50,100 bases of DNA from Bacillota bacterium (GTDB taxonomy: Bacteria > Bacillota > Clostridia > Oscillospirales > Ruminococcaceae): contig JAEWRN010000013.1 in assembly GCA_023460035.1 (NCBI GenBank), forward strand, positions 1 through 50,100. Direction: 5' to 3'. Shown here in pieces: positions 23,380-32,165 of this stretch. A model generated the notes under the pieces. It was not told the DNA's origin and did no database searches. It saw only the letters and a program-made list of their open reading frames with translations. How positions within the stretch are numbered: position 1 is the stretch's first letter; each line of letters begins with the position of its first letter. A program made the position numbers and the translations under genes.

Positions 23380-24747
23380 ATGGAACCGATATTGCTGAAA
23401 GAGCTTTTGCTGGGGCTTGCGCACACCGGCCTTGAAGAGGTGGTGACCTCGGTGATTACCGATTCGCGCAAGGTACAGCCGGGCAGTGTTTTTGTGGCAA
23501 TCAAGGGTGAGCGCAGCGATGGGCACGCCTTTGCCAAAACGGCATTGGAACAAGGCGCGGTGGCGGTGGTTGCCGAGCATGAAATTGAGGGCCTGCCCAA
23601 AGAGCGGGTGTTTGTGGTGCCCAGTGCGCTGGATGCCATGATTCAAATGGGGGGCAATTACCGCGCCGGGTTTTCGCCTGTGGTGATGGGCATTACCGGC
23701 AGCGTGGGCAAAACGACCACCAAAGAGTTTTGCGCCGCCGTGTTTTCGGCATTTGGCAACACGCTGAAAACCGAGGGCAACCAAAATAATGAAATCGGCG
23801 TGCCCAACACGCTGTTTCGCCTGTCGCCGGCCGACGAATATGCCGTGGTGGAAATGGGGATGGACCATATGGGCGACTTGCACAAGCTGTCGCTTGCCGC
23901 AAGGCCCGCCGCCGCCATCATCACCCGTATTGGGGTGTCACATATTGAACATCTCGGCAGCCAGGAAAACATTTTAAAAGCAAAGATGCAGATCTGCGAC
24001 GGGCTGCAGCCAGGCGGTCTGCTTTGTGTCAACGGTGACGACGAGCGCCTTGCCGCCGCCCAGCCGCCGCAAGGCATAAAAAAAATCATGTTTGCCATTG
24101 AAAATGCTGCCGCGCCGGTAAGAGCCTGTGATATAATAGACGAGACCTTTGGCGAGCGCTTTACGATTCAAGATGAAATGTATGGCAGTTTTGCGGTGCA
24201 GATACCCGCGGTGGGGCGGCACAACATTTATAATGCCCTTGCGGCCTACACGCTGGCGACCCGGCTTGGGCTTGCGCCGGCGCAGGTTGTGGCGGCCCTT
24301 GGCAACTACCAGACGACCGGCATGCGCCAGCGTGTGGTGGAATGCGATGGTATGCGGTTAATTGAGGACTGTTATAACGCCAACCCCGATTCGATGCGCG
24401 CCGCGCTGGAAGCCCTTGCGACACTGGGCAAAGCAGGGCGCAGGGTGGCGGTGCTGGGCGACATGCTGGAGTTGGGCGATATTTCGGCCAGTGCCCACCG
24501 CGAGGTAGGCACGCTTGCTGCGGCGGGCGGGGTACACTGCCTTGTCACCTTTGGCCCCGGCGGCGCACAAATCGCGCAGGGGGCCAAAGCGGAGGGCCTT
24601 GCCGAGGTGCACCACTGCGAAAGCAAGGCACAGGCGGCAGACTTTTTGCGCAGCTATTGCCGCGCGGGGGACACCGTGCTGTTTAAGGCCAGCCGCGGTA
24701 TGGCGTTTGAAGAGATTGAACAGGCGTTCTGCGAAGGCAAAATTTAA
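23380..24747 (+). CDS. murF: UDP-MurNAc-tripeptide:D-Ala-D-Ala ligase
   Basis: A 455-residue Mur ligase: ITDSRKVQPGSVFVAIKGERSDGHAF at the N-terminus, ATP loop MGITGSVGKTTTKEF (about residues 105-119), EGNQNNEIGVPNTLFRL (the MurF-specific stretch), VVEMGMDHMGDLHKL, and C-terminal IEDCYNANPDSMRAALEAL. It joins D-Ala-D-Ala to the tripeptide, completing the pentapeptide. AGGTGA lies upstream of the ATG. No ddl gene is present in the cluster, so its substrate is made elsewhere in the genome. Confidence 0.96.
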   Translation: MEPILLKELLLGLAHTGLEEVVTSVITDSRKVQPGSVFVAIKGERSDGHAFAKTALEQGAVAVVAEHEIEGLPKERVFVVPSALDAMIQMGGNYRAGFSPVVMGITGSVGKTTTKEFCAAVFSAFGNTLKTEGNQNNEIGVPNTLFRLSPADEYAVVEMGMDHMGDLHKLSLAARPAAAIITRIGVSHIEHLGSQENILKAKMQICDGLQPGGLLCVNGDDERLAAAQPPQGIKKIMFAIENAAAPVRACDIIDETFGERFTIQDEMYGSFAVQIPAVGRHNIYNALAAYTLATRLGLAPAQVVAALGNYQTTGMRQRVVECDGMRLIEDCYNANPDSMRAALEALATLGKAGRRVAVLGDMLELGDISASAHREVGTLAAAGGVHCLVTFGPGGAQIAQGAKAEGLAEVHHCESKAQAADFLRSYCRAGDTVLFKASRGMAFEEIEQAFCEGKI

Positions 24748-24791
24748 AGTGTAGGCCCCGCGGCAGCGGGGTGTGGAAAGGAACCGGCAAC

Positions 24792-25805
24792 ATGGCAAGA
24801 TTTACACTCATCATTGCGGCAGTTCTGTCACTGTCGCTGACGGCGGTATCGGGCTTTTTTGTGCTGCCATGGCTGAAAAGACTGCATTACGGGCAAAACA
24901 TTAAGGAGATCGGCCCCACCTGGCACAACAAAAAACAGGGCACGCCAATGATGGGCGGCTTGATGTTTATTTTGGGCAGCACAGTGGGCATTGGTGCCGC
25001 GTATGCCGTGCTGGTAAATGCCGAGCCGGATATGGCGGTGGGCTTGCAGGCACCCAATGGCCGCATGCTGCTGATTGCCATGCTGACAACCTTTGGCTTT
25101 TGCATGGTTGGCTTTTTTGACGACTATTTAAAGGTGGTACACAAGCAGAACCTCGGCCTGCTTGCCCGGTATAAAGTGGTGATGCAGATCATCGTCACCA
25201 CGGCGTTTTTGATCAGCCTGCACATCAACGGCATGCTGTCCACCGCGTTTCAACTGCCCATTTTTGGCACCATTGAAATGGGCTGGCTGTTTTACCCGTT
25301 TGCCTACCTGTTGATCATCTTCTTTGTCAACGCGGTCAACCTGACCGATGGGCTGGACGGCCTTGCCTCCAGCGTGACCTTTGTGGTCATGCTGGGCTTT
25401 ACGTCGGCGGCCACATTGCTGGGCCATTACACCATGGGCATTTTTGGCGCGGCCATTGCGGCGGGCTGTGCGGGCTTTTTATTCTGGAACTTTTACCCCG
25501 CCAAGGTGTTTATGGGCGACACCGGCAGCATGTTTCTCGGCGGTGCGGTCGTCACCATCTCGTTTGGCATCGGCCACCCGGAGCTGCTGTTTTTGCTGGG
25601 TATCATCTACCTTGCCGAGGCGGGCTCGGTGGTGCTGCAGGTCGCTTATTTTAAATTGACGCACGGCAAGCGCATCTTTAAAATGACACCGATCCACCAC
25701 CATTTCGAGCTTTGCGGCTGGAGCGAAGTGAAAATTGACACCGTGTTCAGTTGTGTCAGCTTTGTCGGGGTATTGCTGGGGTTTGTTTACCTGTATCTGA
25801 ACTAA
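24792..25805 (+). CDS. mraY: phospho-MurNAc-pentapeptide translocase
   Basis: A 337-residue polytopic membrane enzyme that moves phospho-MurNAc-pentapeptide from UDP to undecaprenyl phosphate, giving lipid I. Visible motifs: HNKKQGTPMMGGLMFI, FFDDYLK (the catalytic Asp pair), NAVNLTDGLDGLA, NFYPAKVFMGDTGSMFLGG and the final MTPIHHHFELCGWSE. About ten membrane helices. The start at 24792 (MARFTLI) follows GGAAAGGAA. Confidence 0.97.
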   Translation: MARFTLIIAAVLSLSLTAVSGFFVLPWLKRLHYGQNIKEIGPTWHNKKQGTPMMGGLMFILGSTVGIGAAYAVLVNAEPDMAVGLQAPNGRMLLIAMLTTFGFCMVGFFDDYLKVVHKQNLGLLARYKVVMQIIVTTAFLISLHINGMLSTAFQLPIFGTIEMGWLFYPFAYLLIIFFVNAVNLTDGLDGLASSVTFVVMLGFTSAATLLGHYTMGIFGAAIAAGCAGFLFWNFYPAKVFMGDTGSMFLGGAVVTISFGIGHPELLFLLGIIYLAEAGSVVLQVAYFKLTHGKRIFKMTPIHHHFELCGWSEVKIDTVFSCVSFVGVLLGFVYLYLN

Positions 25806-25833
25806 TGATGTCATAACCTGAAGGAGACGCACC

Positions 25834-27012
25834 TTGTTTGAGCAACGCAAAAAAAAGAAAAGCACCGAACAGGGGCCTGCCGCTTCTCCGCTTCAAAAAA
25901 AGCGTGGCGGCGGGCTGGACGCGCCGTTTCTTATCATCGTATTAATTTTGGTGGTTTTTGGGCTTATCATGCTATTCTCTGCGTCGTATGCCACCGCGCT
26001 GTACCGCTTTAAAGACAGCTTTCACTTTATCAAAGACCAGGTATTTTTTGCGCTGATCGGCCTTGCGGCGATGTACGTTGCCTCCCGTGTGGACTACCAT
26101 ATTTTTCACCGGCTGGCATGGCCGCTGATGGCCGCTTCGTTTATTCTGCTGGTGGTCGTTTTGTTTATGAAACCCATCAACAACGCGCGCCGTTGGATTA
26201 CAATCCCCGGTGGGCTTGGCACGCTGCAACCCAGTGAAATTGCAAAATTTGCAATCATTGTATTGTTTGCGCATATTATTTCAATCAACCACGAAAAGAT
26301 GAAACGGTTTTCTTACGGCATCATCCCCTTTATGGTGATTTTGCTGCCGGTGGTTGTGCTGATGCTGCTGGAGCCGCATTTGTCGGGCACTATTTTAATC
26401 GTTGCCATCGGGGCCATTATGATGTTCGTCGGCGGCACCAGCCTGCGCTGGTTTGCGCTGGGCGGCGGCGTTTTTGCGGGGGGGCTTACAGCAGCGTTGC
26501 TTGCCTTCCCCGACCTTGTGCCCTATGCGATGGACCGCATTGAAATGTGGAAAAACCCGTACCTTGATGCGCAGGGCGATGGCCATCAGACGATACAAAG
26601 CATGCTTGCCATTGGCAGCGGCGGTGTTTTTGGCCTCGGCCTTGGCAACTCGCGGCAAAAGCACCTGTATGTGCCCGAACCGCAGAATGATTTTATTTTC
26701 AGCATTATCTGCGAAGAGCTGGGCTTTATTGGCGCCATGGTGGTTATTTTGCTGTTTGTGGCGCTGTTAATCCGCGGGTCGGTGCTGGCGCTGCGTGCAA
26801 AAGATAAATTTGGCACCATGCTGGTGGTCGGCATTATTGCACAGGTCACCGTACAGGCGGTGCTGAATATTGCGGTGGTGACCAACACCATCCCCAACAC
26901 CGGCATCAGCCTGCCGTTTTTTAGCTACGGCGGCACCTCGCTGATGATGTTACTGGGCGAAATGGGTATTGTGCTTTCTGTCAGCAGGCAGGGCGCACCG
27001 CCCGCCACATAG
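25834..27012 (+). CDS. ftsW: FtsW peptidoglycan glycosyltransferase (SEDS family)
   Basis: A 392-residue SEDS protein with a charged cytoplasmic start (EQRKKKKS) and about ten membrane helices. Key segments are NNARRWI (Arg-rich site after helix 4), LQPSEIAKFAIIV, the large outside loop with NPYLDAQGDGHQTIQSMLAIGSGG, and PEPQNDFIFSIICEELGF. The end reads TGISLPFFSYGGTS, the SEDS signature. It polymerises lipid II at the septum with the class B PBP. Start is TTG 25834 with AAGGAGA 6-7 bases upstream. Confidence 0.95.
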   Translation: MFEQRKKKKSTEQGPAASPLQKKRGGGLDAPFLIIVLILVVFGLIMLFSASYATALYRFKDSFHFIKDQVFFALIGLAAMYVASRVDYHIFHRLAWPLMAASFILLVVVLFMKPINNARRWITIPGGLGTLQPSEIAKFAIIVLFAHIISINHEKMKRFSYGIIPFMVILLPVVVLMLLEPHLSGTILIVAIGAIMMFVGGTSLRWFALGGGVFAGGLTAALLAFPDLVPYAMDRIEMWKNPYLDAQGDGHQTIQSMLAIGSGGVFGLGLGNSRQKHLYVPEPQNDFIFSIICEELGFIGAMVVILLFVALLIRGSVLALRAKDKFGTMLVVGIIAQVTVQAVLNIAVVTNTIPNTGISLPFFSYGGTSLMMLLGEMGIVLSVSRQGAPPAT

Positions 27013-27061
27013 CAGGCAAACCAACAGGGCAAACGCCATAACGAAAGGGAGAATGAACGAA

Positions 27062-28213
27062 ATGCGCATTTTGATTGCGGCGGGGGGCACCGCCGGGCAT
27101 ATCAACCCGGCCCTTGCCATTGCCGCCTATTTAAAAGAGCGCCACCCGGATGCGGAAATAGCGTTTGCCGGGCGCCGTGAAGGCATGGAGTATGGCCTTG
27201 TGCAAAAGCAGGGGTACCCGTTTTACCACATTGAGGTGCAGGGCATTCAGCGCAGCCTTACCCCGCACAATGTTGTGCGCAATGTAAAAGCGCTGTGGTA
27301 TCTTTCTTCTGCCGGGCACAAAAGCCGCCGCATTCTGCGCGATTTTACCCCGGACCTTGTCATTGGCACCGGCGGGTACGTCAGCGGGCCCATTTTGCTC
27401 AGTGCCGCAAAGATGGGCATTTTGACGGCGATTCACGAGCAAAATGCCTTCCCCGGCGTCACGAATAAAATTCTGGCAAAGCAGGTCGACTTGGTGTTTG
27501 CCGCCATGCCTGCCGCCGTGGAAAAGCTGGGGGTGCCGCACAAGACCTTTGTGACCGGCAACCCGGTGCGGCCCGAAATTTTGCGGGCCGACCGCGACGC
27601 TGCACGCGAAAAGCTGGGGGTGGCCCCCGGGCAAATTTGCCTGTTGTCGTTTGGCGGCAGCTTGGGTGCGCGCACCATTAACCAGGTGGTCGCGCAGCTT
27701 GCCGCATGGCATGTGCAAAACCGCGATTTCATGCATATCCACGCCACCGGCAGCTACGGGGTACAGATGTTCCACGATTTATGCGAAGAAAACGGGCTGT
27801 TGAACAACCCGCATCTTGTGGTAAAAGAATATATTGACGATATGGCAAACTGCCTTGCCGCGGCCGACCTTGTCATCAGCCGCAGCGGCGCGATTACCGT
27901 CAGCGAGCTTGCCGCCGCCGGGCGGGCATCTATTCTTATCCCGTCGCCCAACGTGGCCGAAAACCACCAGTATTACAATGCGCTGGAGCTTGCGACCCCC
28001 GGTGCCGCGATTTTGATTGAAGAAAAAGACCTGACCGGTAAAAAGCTGATTGAAACGGTGGACAAGCTGACCCAAAACCCTGAAACCCTGGCACAAATGG
28101 GGCAGGCCGCAACAGAATGTGCCCATTTGAACAGCCTTGAAAAAATTTATGCACACCTTGAAAAGCTGATAAAAAGCAAGCGGGAAAGCAACACCGAAAC
28201 CGAAACAGTATAA
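27062..28213 (+). CDS. murG: UDP-GlcNAc:lipid I N-acetylglucosaminyltransferase
   Basis: A 383-residue GT-B enzyme that turns lipid I into lipid II at the inner face of the membrane. N-terminal ILIAAGGTAGHINPALAIA is the lipid-phosphate-binding glycine loop. GTGGYVSGPILLSA, HEQNAFPGVTNKILA, then LLSFGGSLGARTINQ and late ISRSGAITVSELAAAGRASILIPSP with AENHQYYNA are MurG signatures. I take ATG 27062 because AGGGAG is 10 bases upstream; ATG 27053 is only 1 base from it. Confidence 0.96.
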   Translation: MRILIAAGGTAGHINPALAIAAYLKERHPDAEIAFAGRREGMEYGLVQKQGYPFYHIEVQGIQRSLTPHNVVRNVKALWYLSSAGHKSRRILRDFTPDLVIGTGGYVSGPILLSAAKMGILTAIHEQNAFPGVTNKILAKQVDLVFAAMPAAVEKLGVPHKTFVTGNPVRPEILRADRDAAREKLGVAPGQICLLSFGGSLGARTINQVVAQLAAWHVQNRDFMHIHATGSYGVQMFHDLCEENGLLNNPHLVVKEYIDDMANCLAAADLVISRSGAITVSELAAAGRASILIPSPNVAENHQYYNALELATPGAAILIEEKDLTGKKLIETVDKLTQNPETLAQMGQAATECAHLNSLEKIYAHLEKLIKSKRESNTETETV

Positions 28214-28331
28214 CAAATAGCGCTTGGCCGGCAAGCAAAGGCTTGCAAACCCACAAGGCACAGGCAAACTGAATTATTGGCAACAGAACAACCGGCAACA
28301 CACGGCCGCGCGGGAAAGGGGGAGGCCGCAG

Positions 28332-29381
28332 GTGAAACAACAAAATAACCGCCCCCCTGCTGCGCGTGCGCCGCAAATCCGGCAGCCGGCAGCCCCGTGG
28401 CAGCAAGTAGCCGCGGCAGCAGGCCGCCCGCCGCTTACCAAAGCGCAGAAAAAGGCGAAAGAAAAAGCAATTCGCGCGCGCATAAAGCAAAAACGGCAGG
28501 CTGCCAGGGAAGAGCAAAAACAAGAGGCAAAGCGGCAGGCACAGCTAAAAAAACGCCGCGCGCAAATTGTACAGCAGAAAAAAAGTCAGGCAAGGGCGGG
28601 GCAGGCCGAACAAACAGACCAGCCCCCCCGCAAAGTCACCCACACCGAGGCAAGGCGCCGCCGGCGCCGGCGCACCGTTATCACTGCGGTAATTTTGCTT
28701 GCTTTTATTGTGACAGGGTTTGCGCTGTCGGTGACAGTGCTGTTTAAAATCGACTCATATAAAGTAGAAGGGGACAGCATTTATACACAAGAGCAGCTAA
28801 TTGACGCGTTTGGCCACCCGGTGGGTGAAAATATTTTTCATTTTCGCATGGCGGATGTCGAACAGCAAATGGCCCAAAAGCTGCCCTACCTTGAAACCAT
28901 AAAGGTGCGCAGGCGGTTGCCGGGCACTGTGGTGTTTCTTGTGACGCCGGCCACAGAAGCGTACTATATCGACACTGAAGGCGGTGCCCTGCTGCTGAGC
29001 AGCGGCCTGAAAGTGCTGAACACCGCCGGGCAGGCGGCCGATGGCCTGTGTAAGCTGGTCGGTATTACGGCGGCGGCACCCGCGGCAGGCGCACAGTTTA
29101 CCACCGGTACGCCGGAGACCGACAGCACGGTGCAAACGGTGCTGAATGCCATTGCGGCAAGCGGGCTTACCGGTGTTGTTTCGGTCGATTTTACCGACCC
29201 GTACGAGCTGTCACTGGTGTATGCCGGGCGCATTACCGTAAAGCTGGGTGCCGCGACACAGCTGGATTACAAACTGGAAATCGTAAAAAAGTCCCTTGAA
29301 GATGCGTATTTTACAGACACGACAACCGGCACTTTAGACGCCAGCGATGCCGGCCGGGCGGTTTTTAAGCCGGGCGTTTGA
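28332..29381 (+). CDS. divIB: FtsQ/DivIB-type cell division protein
   Basis: A 349-residue bitopic protein. An unusually long cytoplasmic tail (about 110 residues) very rich in Lys, Arg, Gln and Ala precedes one membrane helix (TVITAVILLAFIVTGFALSV). A POTRA domain follows (FKIDSYKVEGDSIYTQEQLIDAF...NIFHFRMADVEQQMAQKLPYLETIKVRRRLPGTVVFLVTPA), then a C-terminal beta domain. It links FtsL/DivIC with the septal synthases. The GTG start at 28332 has GGAGG 6-7 bases upstream; the open frame extends further upstream without a site. It stands between murG and ftsZ, the expected place. Confidence 0.87.
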   Translation: MKQQNNRPPAARAPQIRQPAAPWQQVAAAAGRPPLTKAQKKAKEKAIRARIKQKRQAAREEQKQEAKRQAQLKKRRAQIVQQKKSQARAGQAEQTDQPPRKVTHTEARRRRRRRTVITAVILLAFIVTGFALSVTVLFKIDSYKVEGDSIYTQEQLIDAFGHPVGENIFHFRMADVEQQMAQKLPYLETIKVRRRLPGTVVFLVTPATEAYYIDTEGGALLLSSGLKVLNTAGQAADGLCKLVGITAAAPAAGAQFTTGTPETDSTVQTVLNAIAASGLTGVVSVDFTDPYELSLVYAGRITVKLGAATQLDYKLEIVKKSLEDAYFTDTTTGTLDASDAGRAVFKPGV

Positions 29382-29652
29382 ATGGCTGCGTGAGCGGTGC
29401 GGCAAAAGACGTTGAAAAACTGTTGGGTTTCGCCCAAAAAATCACAGGACCTTTTGTACATTATTGCATAAACTATTGAATTGTTGCTGAAAATCTGGTA
29501 CTCTATATAAAAGTAATATAAAGATATCACCAGATGCGACAGAGCAGCACAGGCACTGCAATCGCAGAGAGAAAACACACGCGGCCTACCGTTGAACTTG
29601 CCAGTCCCGGTTGATGCCGCTTTTGCAACTCATGTTGTGGGAGGAATTTGTA
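29382..29652 (+). promoter_or_regulatory. ftsZ upstream region with its own promoter
   Basis: TTGTTG (29481-29486), a 17-base spacer and TATATA (29504-29509) form a likely separate ftsZ promoter, giving a leader of about 140 bases. No strong terminator is seen after divIB, so read-through from the dcw operon is also possible. No gene in this stretch. Confidence 0.6.
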
Positions 29653-30786
29653 ATGGCTTTCATTCTCGATAAAGAGACCGAAAACGTCACGAATATTAAG
29701 GTAATCGGCGTGGGTGGCGGCGGCGGCAATGCGGTCAATCGCATGGTCGATTCCGGCCTTCGCGGGGTCGAATTTATTTCGATGAACACCGACCAGCAGG
29801 CACTTTCTTCCTCCCGTGCCACGCACAAGGTGCAGCTTGGCGCAAAATTGACCCGTGGGCGCGGTGCGGGCGCCGACCCGGAAATCGGCAAGCGCAGCGC
29901 AGAGGAGACCCGCGACGAAGTGGCTGCCGCGCTGAAAGGCTCGCAGATGATTTTTGTCACGGCGGGCATGGGCGGTGGCACCGGTACCGGCGCCGCGCCG
30001 GTGGTGGCGGCCATTGCAAAAGAGATGGGCATCCTCACCGTGGGCATTGTCACAAAGCCCTTTGCGTTTGAGGGCAAGCGCAAAATGGGCATTGCGGAGG
30101 ATGGTATTTCCAGCCTGCGCGAGCAGGTTGACAGCCTGATTGTCATCCCCAACGAGCGGCTGAAGATGATCAGCCAGGAAAAAATCACGCTGCTCAATGC
30201 GTTTGAATCTGCCGACAATGTGCTGCGCCAGGGCGTGGAGAGTATATCGGCCCTGATCAATATCCCCGCCTTCATTAACCTGGACTTTGCCGATGTGCGC
30301 AGCATCATGAAAGATGCCGGGCATGCCCACATGGGTGTGGGCGAGGCAAGCGGCCATTCGAAAGCAGAGGAGGCCGCCAAGGCTGCTATTTCTTCGCCGC
30401 TGCTGGAAACCAGCATTTCCGGCGCACGCGGTGTCATCATCAACATTACCTCTTCGCCGGACATCGGGCTGGAAGAGGTGGAAACCGCTTCGACGTTAAT
30501 CACTTCGTCCGCCCACCCCGATGCCAATATCATTTGGGGCGCCGCGTTTGATGAAAGCATGAGCGACGCGATGCGCATTACGGTGATTGCGACCGGCTTC
30601 GACAACCCGCCGTCTTCCCTTGGGCAGGGCGAAAGCGAAACAAAGGGCGCGCCGGATGCCGCGTTTAGCAATATCAATTATCGGTTCTCCAGTGACGGTG
30701 CCGGCGAAAAGCCCGAGGGCAAAACCCCGGAGGATGACAGCAGTTACTACGACGACGTGCTGACATTGCTGAACAACCACCGTTAA
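29653..30786 (+). CDS. ftsZ: cell division GTPase FtsZ
   Basis: A 377-residue tubulin homologue forming the division ring. KVIGVGGGGGNAVNRM starts the nucleotide-binding fold, the tubulin signature GGGTGTG is at about residues 107-113, and ALINIPAFINLDFADVRSIM is the T7-loop region. NLDFADVRSIM and the C-domain follow, and then a short linker. The C-terminal tail reads YYDDVLTLLNNHR and lacks the common IPxFLR core, so its contacts with partners may differ. Start ATG 29653 has GGGAGG 8 bases upstream. The gene ends in its own terminator. Confidence 0.97.
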   Translation: MAFILDKETENVTNIKVIGVGGGGGNAVNRMVDSGLRGVEFISMNTDQQALSSSRATHKVQLGAKLTRGRGAGADPEIGKRSAEETRDEVAAALKGSQMIFVTAGMGGGTGTGAAPVVAAIAKEMGILTVGIVTKPFAFEGKRKMGIAEDGISSLREQVDSLIVIPNERLKMISQEKITLLNAFESADNVLRQGVESISALINIPAFINLDFADVRSIMKDAGHAHMGVGEASGHSKAEEAAKAAISSPLLETSISGARGVIINITSSPDIGLEEVETASTLITSSAHPDANIIWGAAFDESMSDAMRITVIATGFDNPPSSLGQGESETKGAPDAAFSNINYRFSSDGAGEKPEGKTPEDDSSYYDDVLTLLNNHR

Positions 30787-30798
30787 GCAGGTAACTTG

Positions 30799-30829
30799 CC
30801 GGCGCGTCCGTAAGGTGCGCCGGTTTTTT
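30799..30829 (+). terminator. ftsZ terminator
   Basis: CCGGCGC (30799-30805) pairs with GCGCCGG (30817-30823), then T30824-T30829; 12 bases after the ftsZ stop. Confidence 0.9.
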
Positions 30830-30846
30830 GCTTTTACCACGAGGTG

Positions 30847-30875
30847 TTCTCTTTATCGCTGAATGGTGTTATAAT
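30847..30875 (+). promoter_or_regulatory. predicted promoter of the coiled-coil gene
   Basis: A perfect TATAAT (30870-30875) with a weak -35 TTCTCT (30847-30852) at 17 bases, 45 bases before the start codon. Confidence 0.55.
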
Positions 30876-30919
30876 GCATAAAAGGGCGCTTGATTCAGCC
30901 ACAATGACAGGAGGCCAAC

Positions 30920-32071
30920 ATGGAACAGTCACAGCAAAGCTTCCCGGCAGCAGATACCGCTGTACAGGGCACGGCAGAGGGCAGGTTATTGCCTACTGCT
31001 TTGTTTGGGTTTCGCAAAAGTGATGTTCTGGCCACCATTGACCAGTTGATTGAAGCCAATGCCCGGCAGCAACAGGCGTTGAACGAACAGATTGAAGCCG
31101 CCCGGCAGGAGCTGGAAGGCGAGCGGCACGACAAAGACCTGCTGCTTGAAAAAACAAAAGAACTCAGCGATAAGCTGACCGGGCAGGACGCCCGCCTGCG
31201 CGAACAGGCAGAGCGGCTGCAAAATGCGAAGCAGGAGACTGAGGGCGTAAAAGGCCAGCTGTTTAATTCAGAAAAAGAAAATTATAACCTGCGGCAGGAG
31301 GCAGAGCAGCTGCGCGAAACACAGCGCAGCCAGGTAGAACAGCTGCAAAAGGCAAAACAGGCAGAAGAGCAGTTGGCACAGGCAAGGCAAACTGCGGCTG
31401 AAACCGCGGCACAGCTACAACAGCTGACCGCAGAAAATGGCGAGCTGCGCACTGAAATGCAGGCACTGCAGACAGAGCTTGACAGCTGGAACGCCCGCAG
31501 TGACGCCGCAAAGCAGGCGGCCATGCAGGCGCGGCAGCAGGCAGAAGAAGAGCTGCGGCAGGCCCAACGGCAGGCACAGCAGCTTACCAGCGCGGCCCAG
31601 CAGGATGCCGACAAAATACGGGCAGATGCCAACAGTGCGGCGGTGCGTTTGCAAGAGGCCACACGTGACAGTATTGGCAACCGGCAGGCGGCAATGCGCA
31701 TGGACGCACAGCAGATCGACGACAGCCTGCAGGCCTTGTATGACCGGCTGGGCGGGGTAGAGCAGCAGATGGAAGCTGCTTACCAGACGCTGCTGGGCGC
31801 AACCCGTCAGGTGCAGCAGGCCGTGCAGCAGGCCCGGCAGGACGCGGGCGAAATTAGCAAAACGGCGCACCAGCTGGGTAGTGCGGTAGGCGGCACGGTA
31901 CAGCGGGGCCCCGTGGCGGCACAGGGCCGCCCGGCAGAGCCGCAGGCCGTGGCGGTGGCAGCTGCCCCGCAAAGGCCAAAGGCCACCCAGGCGGCCCCAC
32001 CGGCGGCAGAGCCAAAAACACGCAGCCTTTCAGAAATTGTGCTGGACCGTCTTGCGCGCATTTTAGGCTAA
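30920..32071 (+). CDS. DivIVA-like coiled-coil protein
   Basis: A 383-residue cytoplasmic protein. Residues 28-45 (ALFGFRKSDVLATIDQLI) resemble the F-G-Y/F-R-x-x-x-V-x-x-x-I start of DivIVA/GpsB membrane-curvature domains. Then about 260 residues of continuous coiled coil rich in Gln, Glu and Ala follow (for example AERLQNAKQETEGVKGQL), then an Ala/Pro-rich linker and a conserved-looking amphipathic end (SLSEIVLDRLARILG). AGGAGG precedes the ATG. Its place right after ftsZ suggests a role in division or polar organisation; this is inference. It could instead be an unrelated structural protein. No enzyme motif seen. Confidence 0.65.
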   Translation: MEQSQQSFPAADTAVQGTAEGRLLPTALFGFRKSDVLATIDQLIEANARQQQALNEQIEAARQELEGERHDKDLLLEKTKELSDKLTGQDARLREQAERLQNAKQETEGVKGQLFNSEKENYNLRQEAEQLRETQRSQVEQLQKAKQAEEQLAQARQTAAETAAQLQQLTAENGELRTEMQALQTELDSWNARSDAAKQAAMQARQQAEEELRQAQRQAQQLTSAAQQDADKIRADANSAAVRLQEATRDSIGNRQAAMRMDAQQIDDSLQALYDRLGGVEQQMEAAYQTLLGATRQVQQAVQQARQDAGEISKTAHQLGSAVGGTVQRGPVAAQGRPAEPQAVAVAAAPQRPKATQAAPPAAEPKTRSLSEIVLDRLARILG

Positions 32072-32095
32072 GCGTAGCGTAATTGAATAAAAAAC

Positions 32096-32131
32096 AAACA
32101 GCAGCTTGTGAAATCACAAGCTGCTGTTTTT
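32096..32131. terminator. bidirectional terminator
   Basis: CAGCAGCTTGTG (32099-32110) pairs with CACAAGCTGCTG (32115-32126), with A's before and T32127-T32131 after. It separates the coiled-coil gene from the convergent HD hydrolase gene. Confidence 0.92.
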
Positions 32132-32165
32132 GTGTGGCGCCCTGTAAAGGGCGCGCTTTTTTGTT

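Noticed and set aside
28224..28331. Upstream extension of DivIB
   Set aside because: No ribosome site; GTG 28332 is preceded by GGAGG at a good distance.
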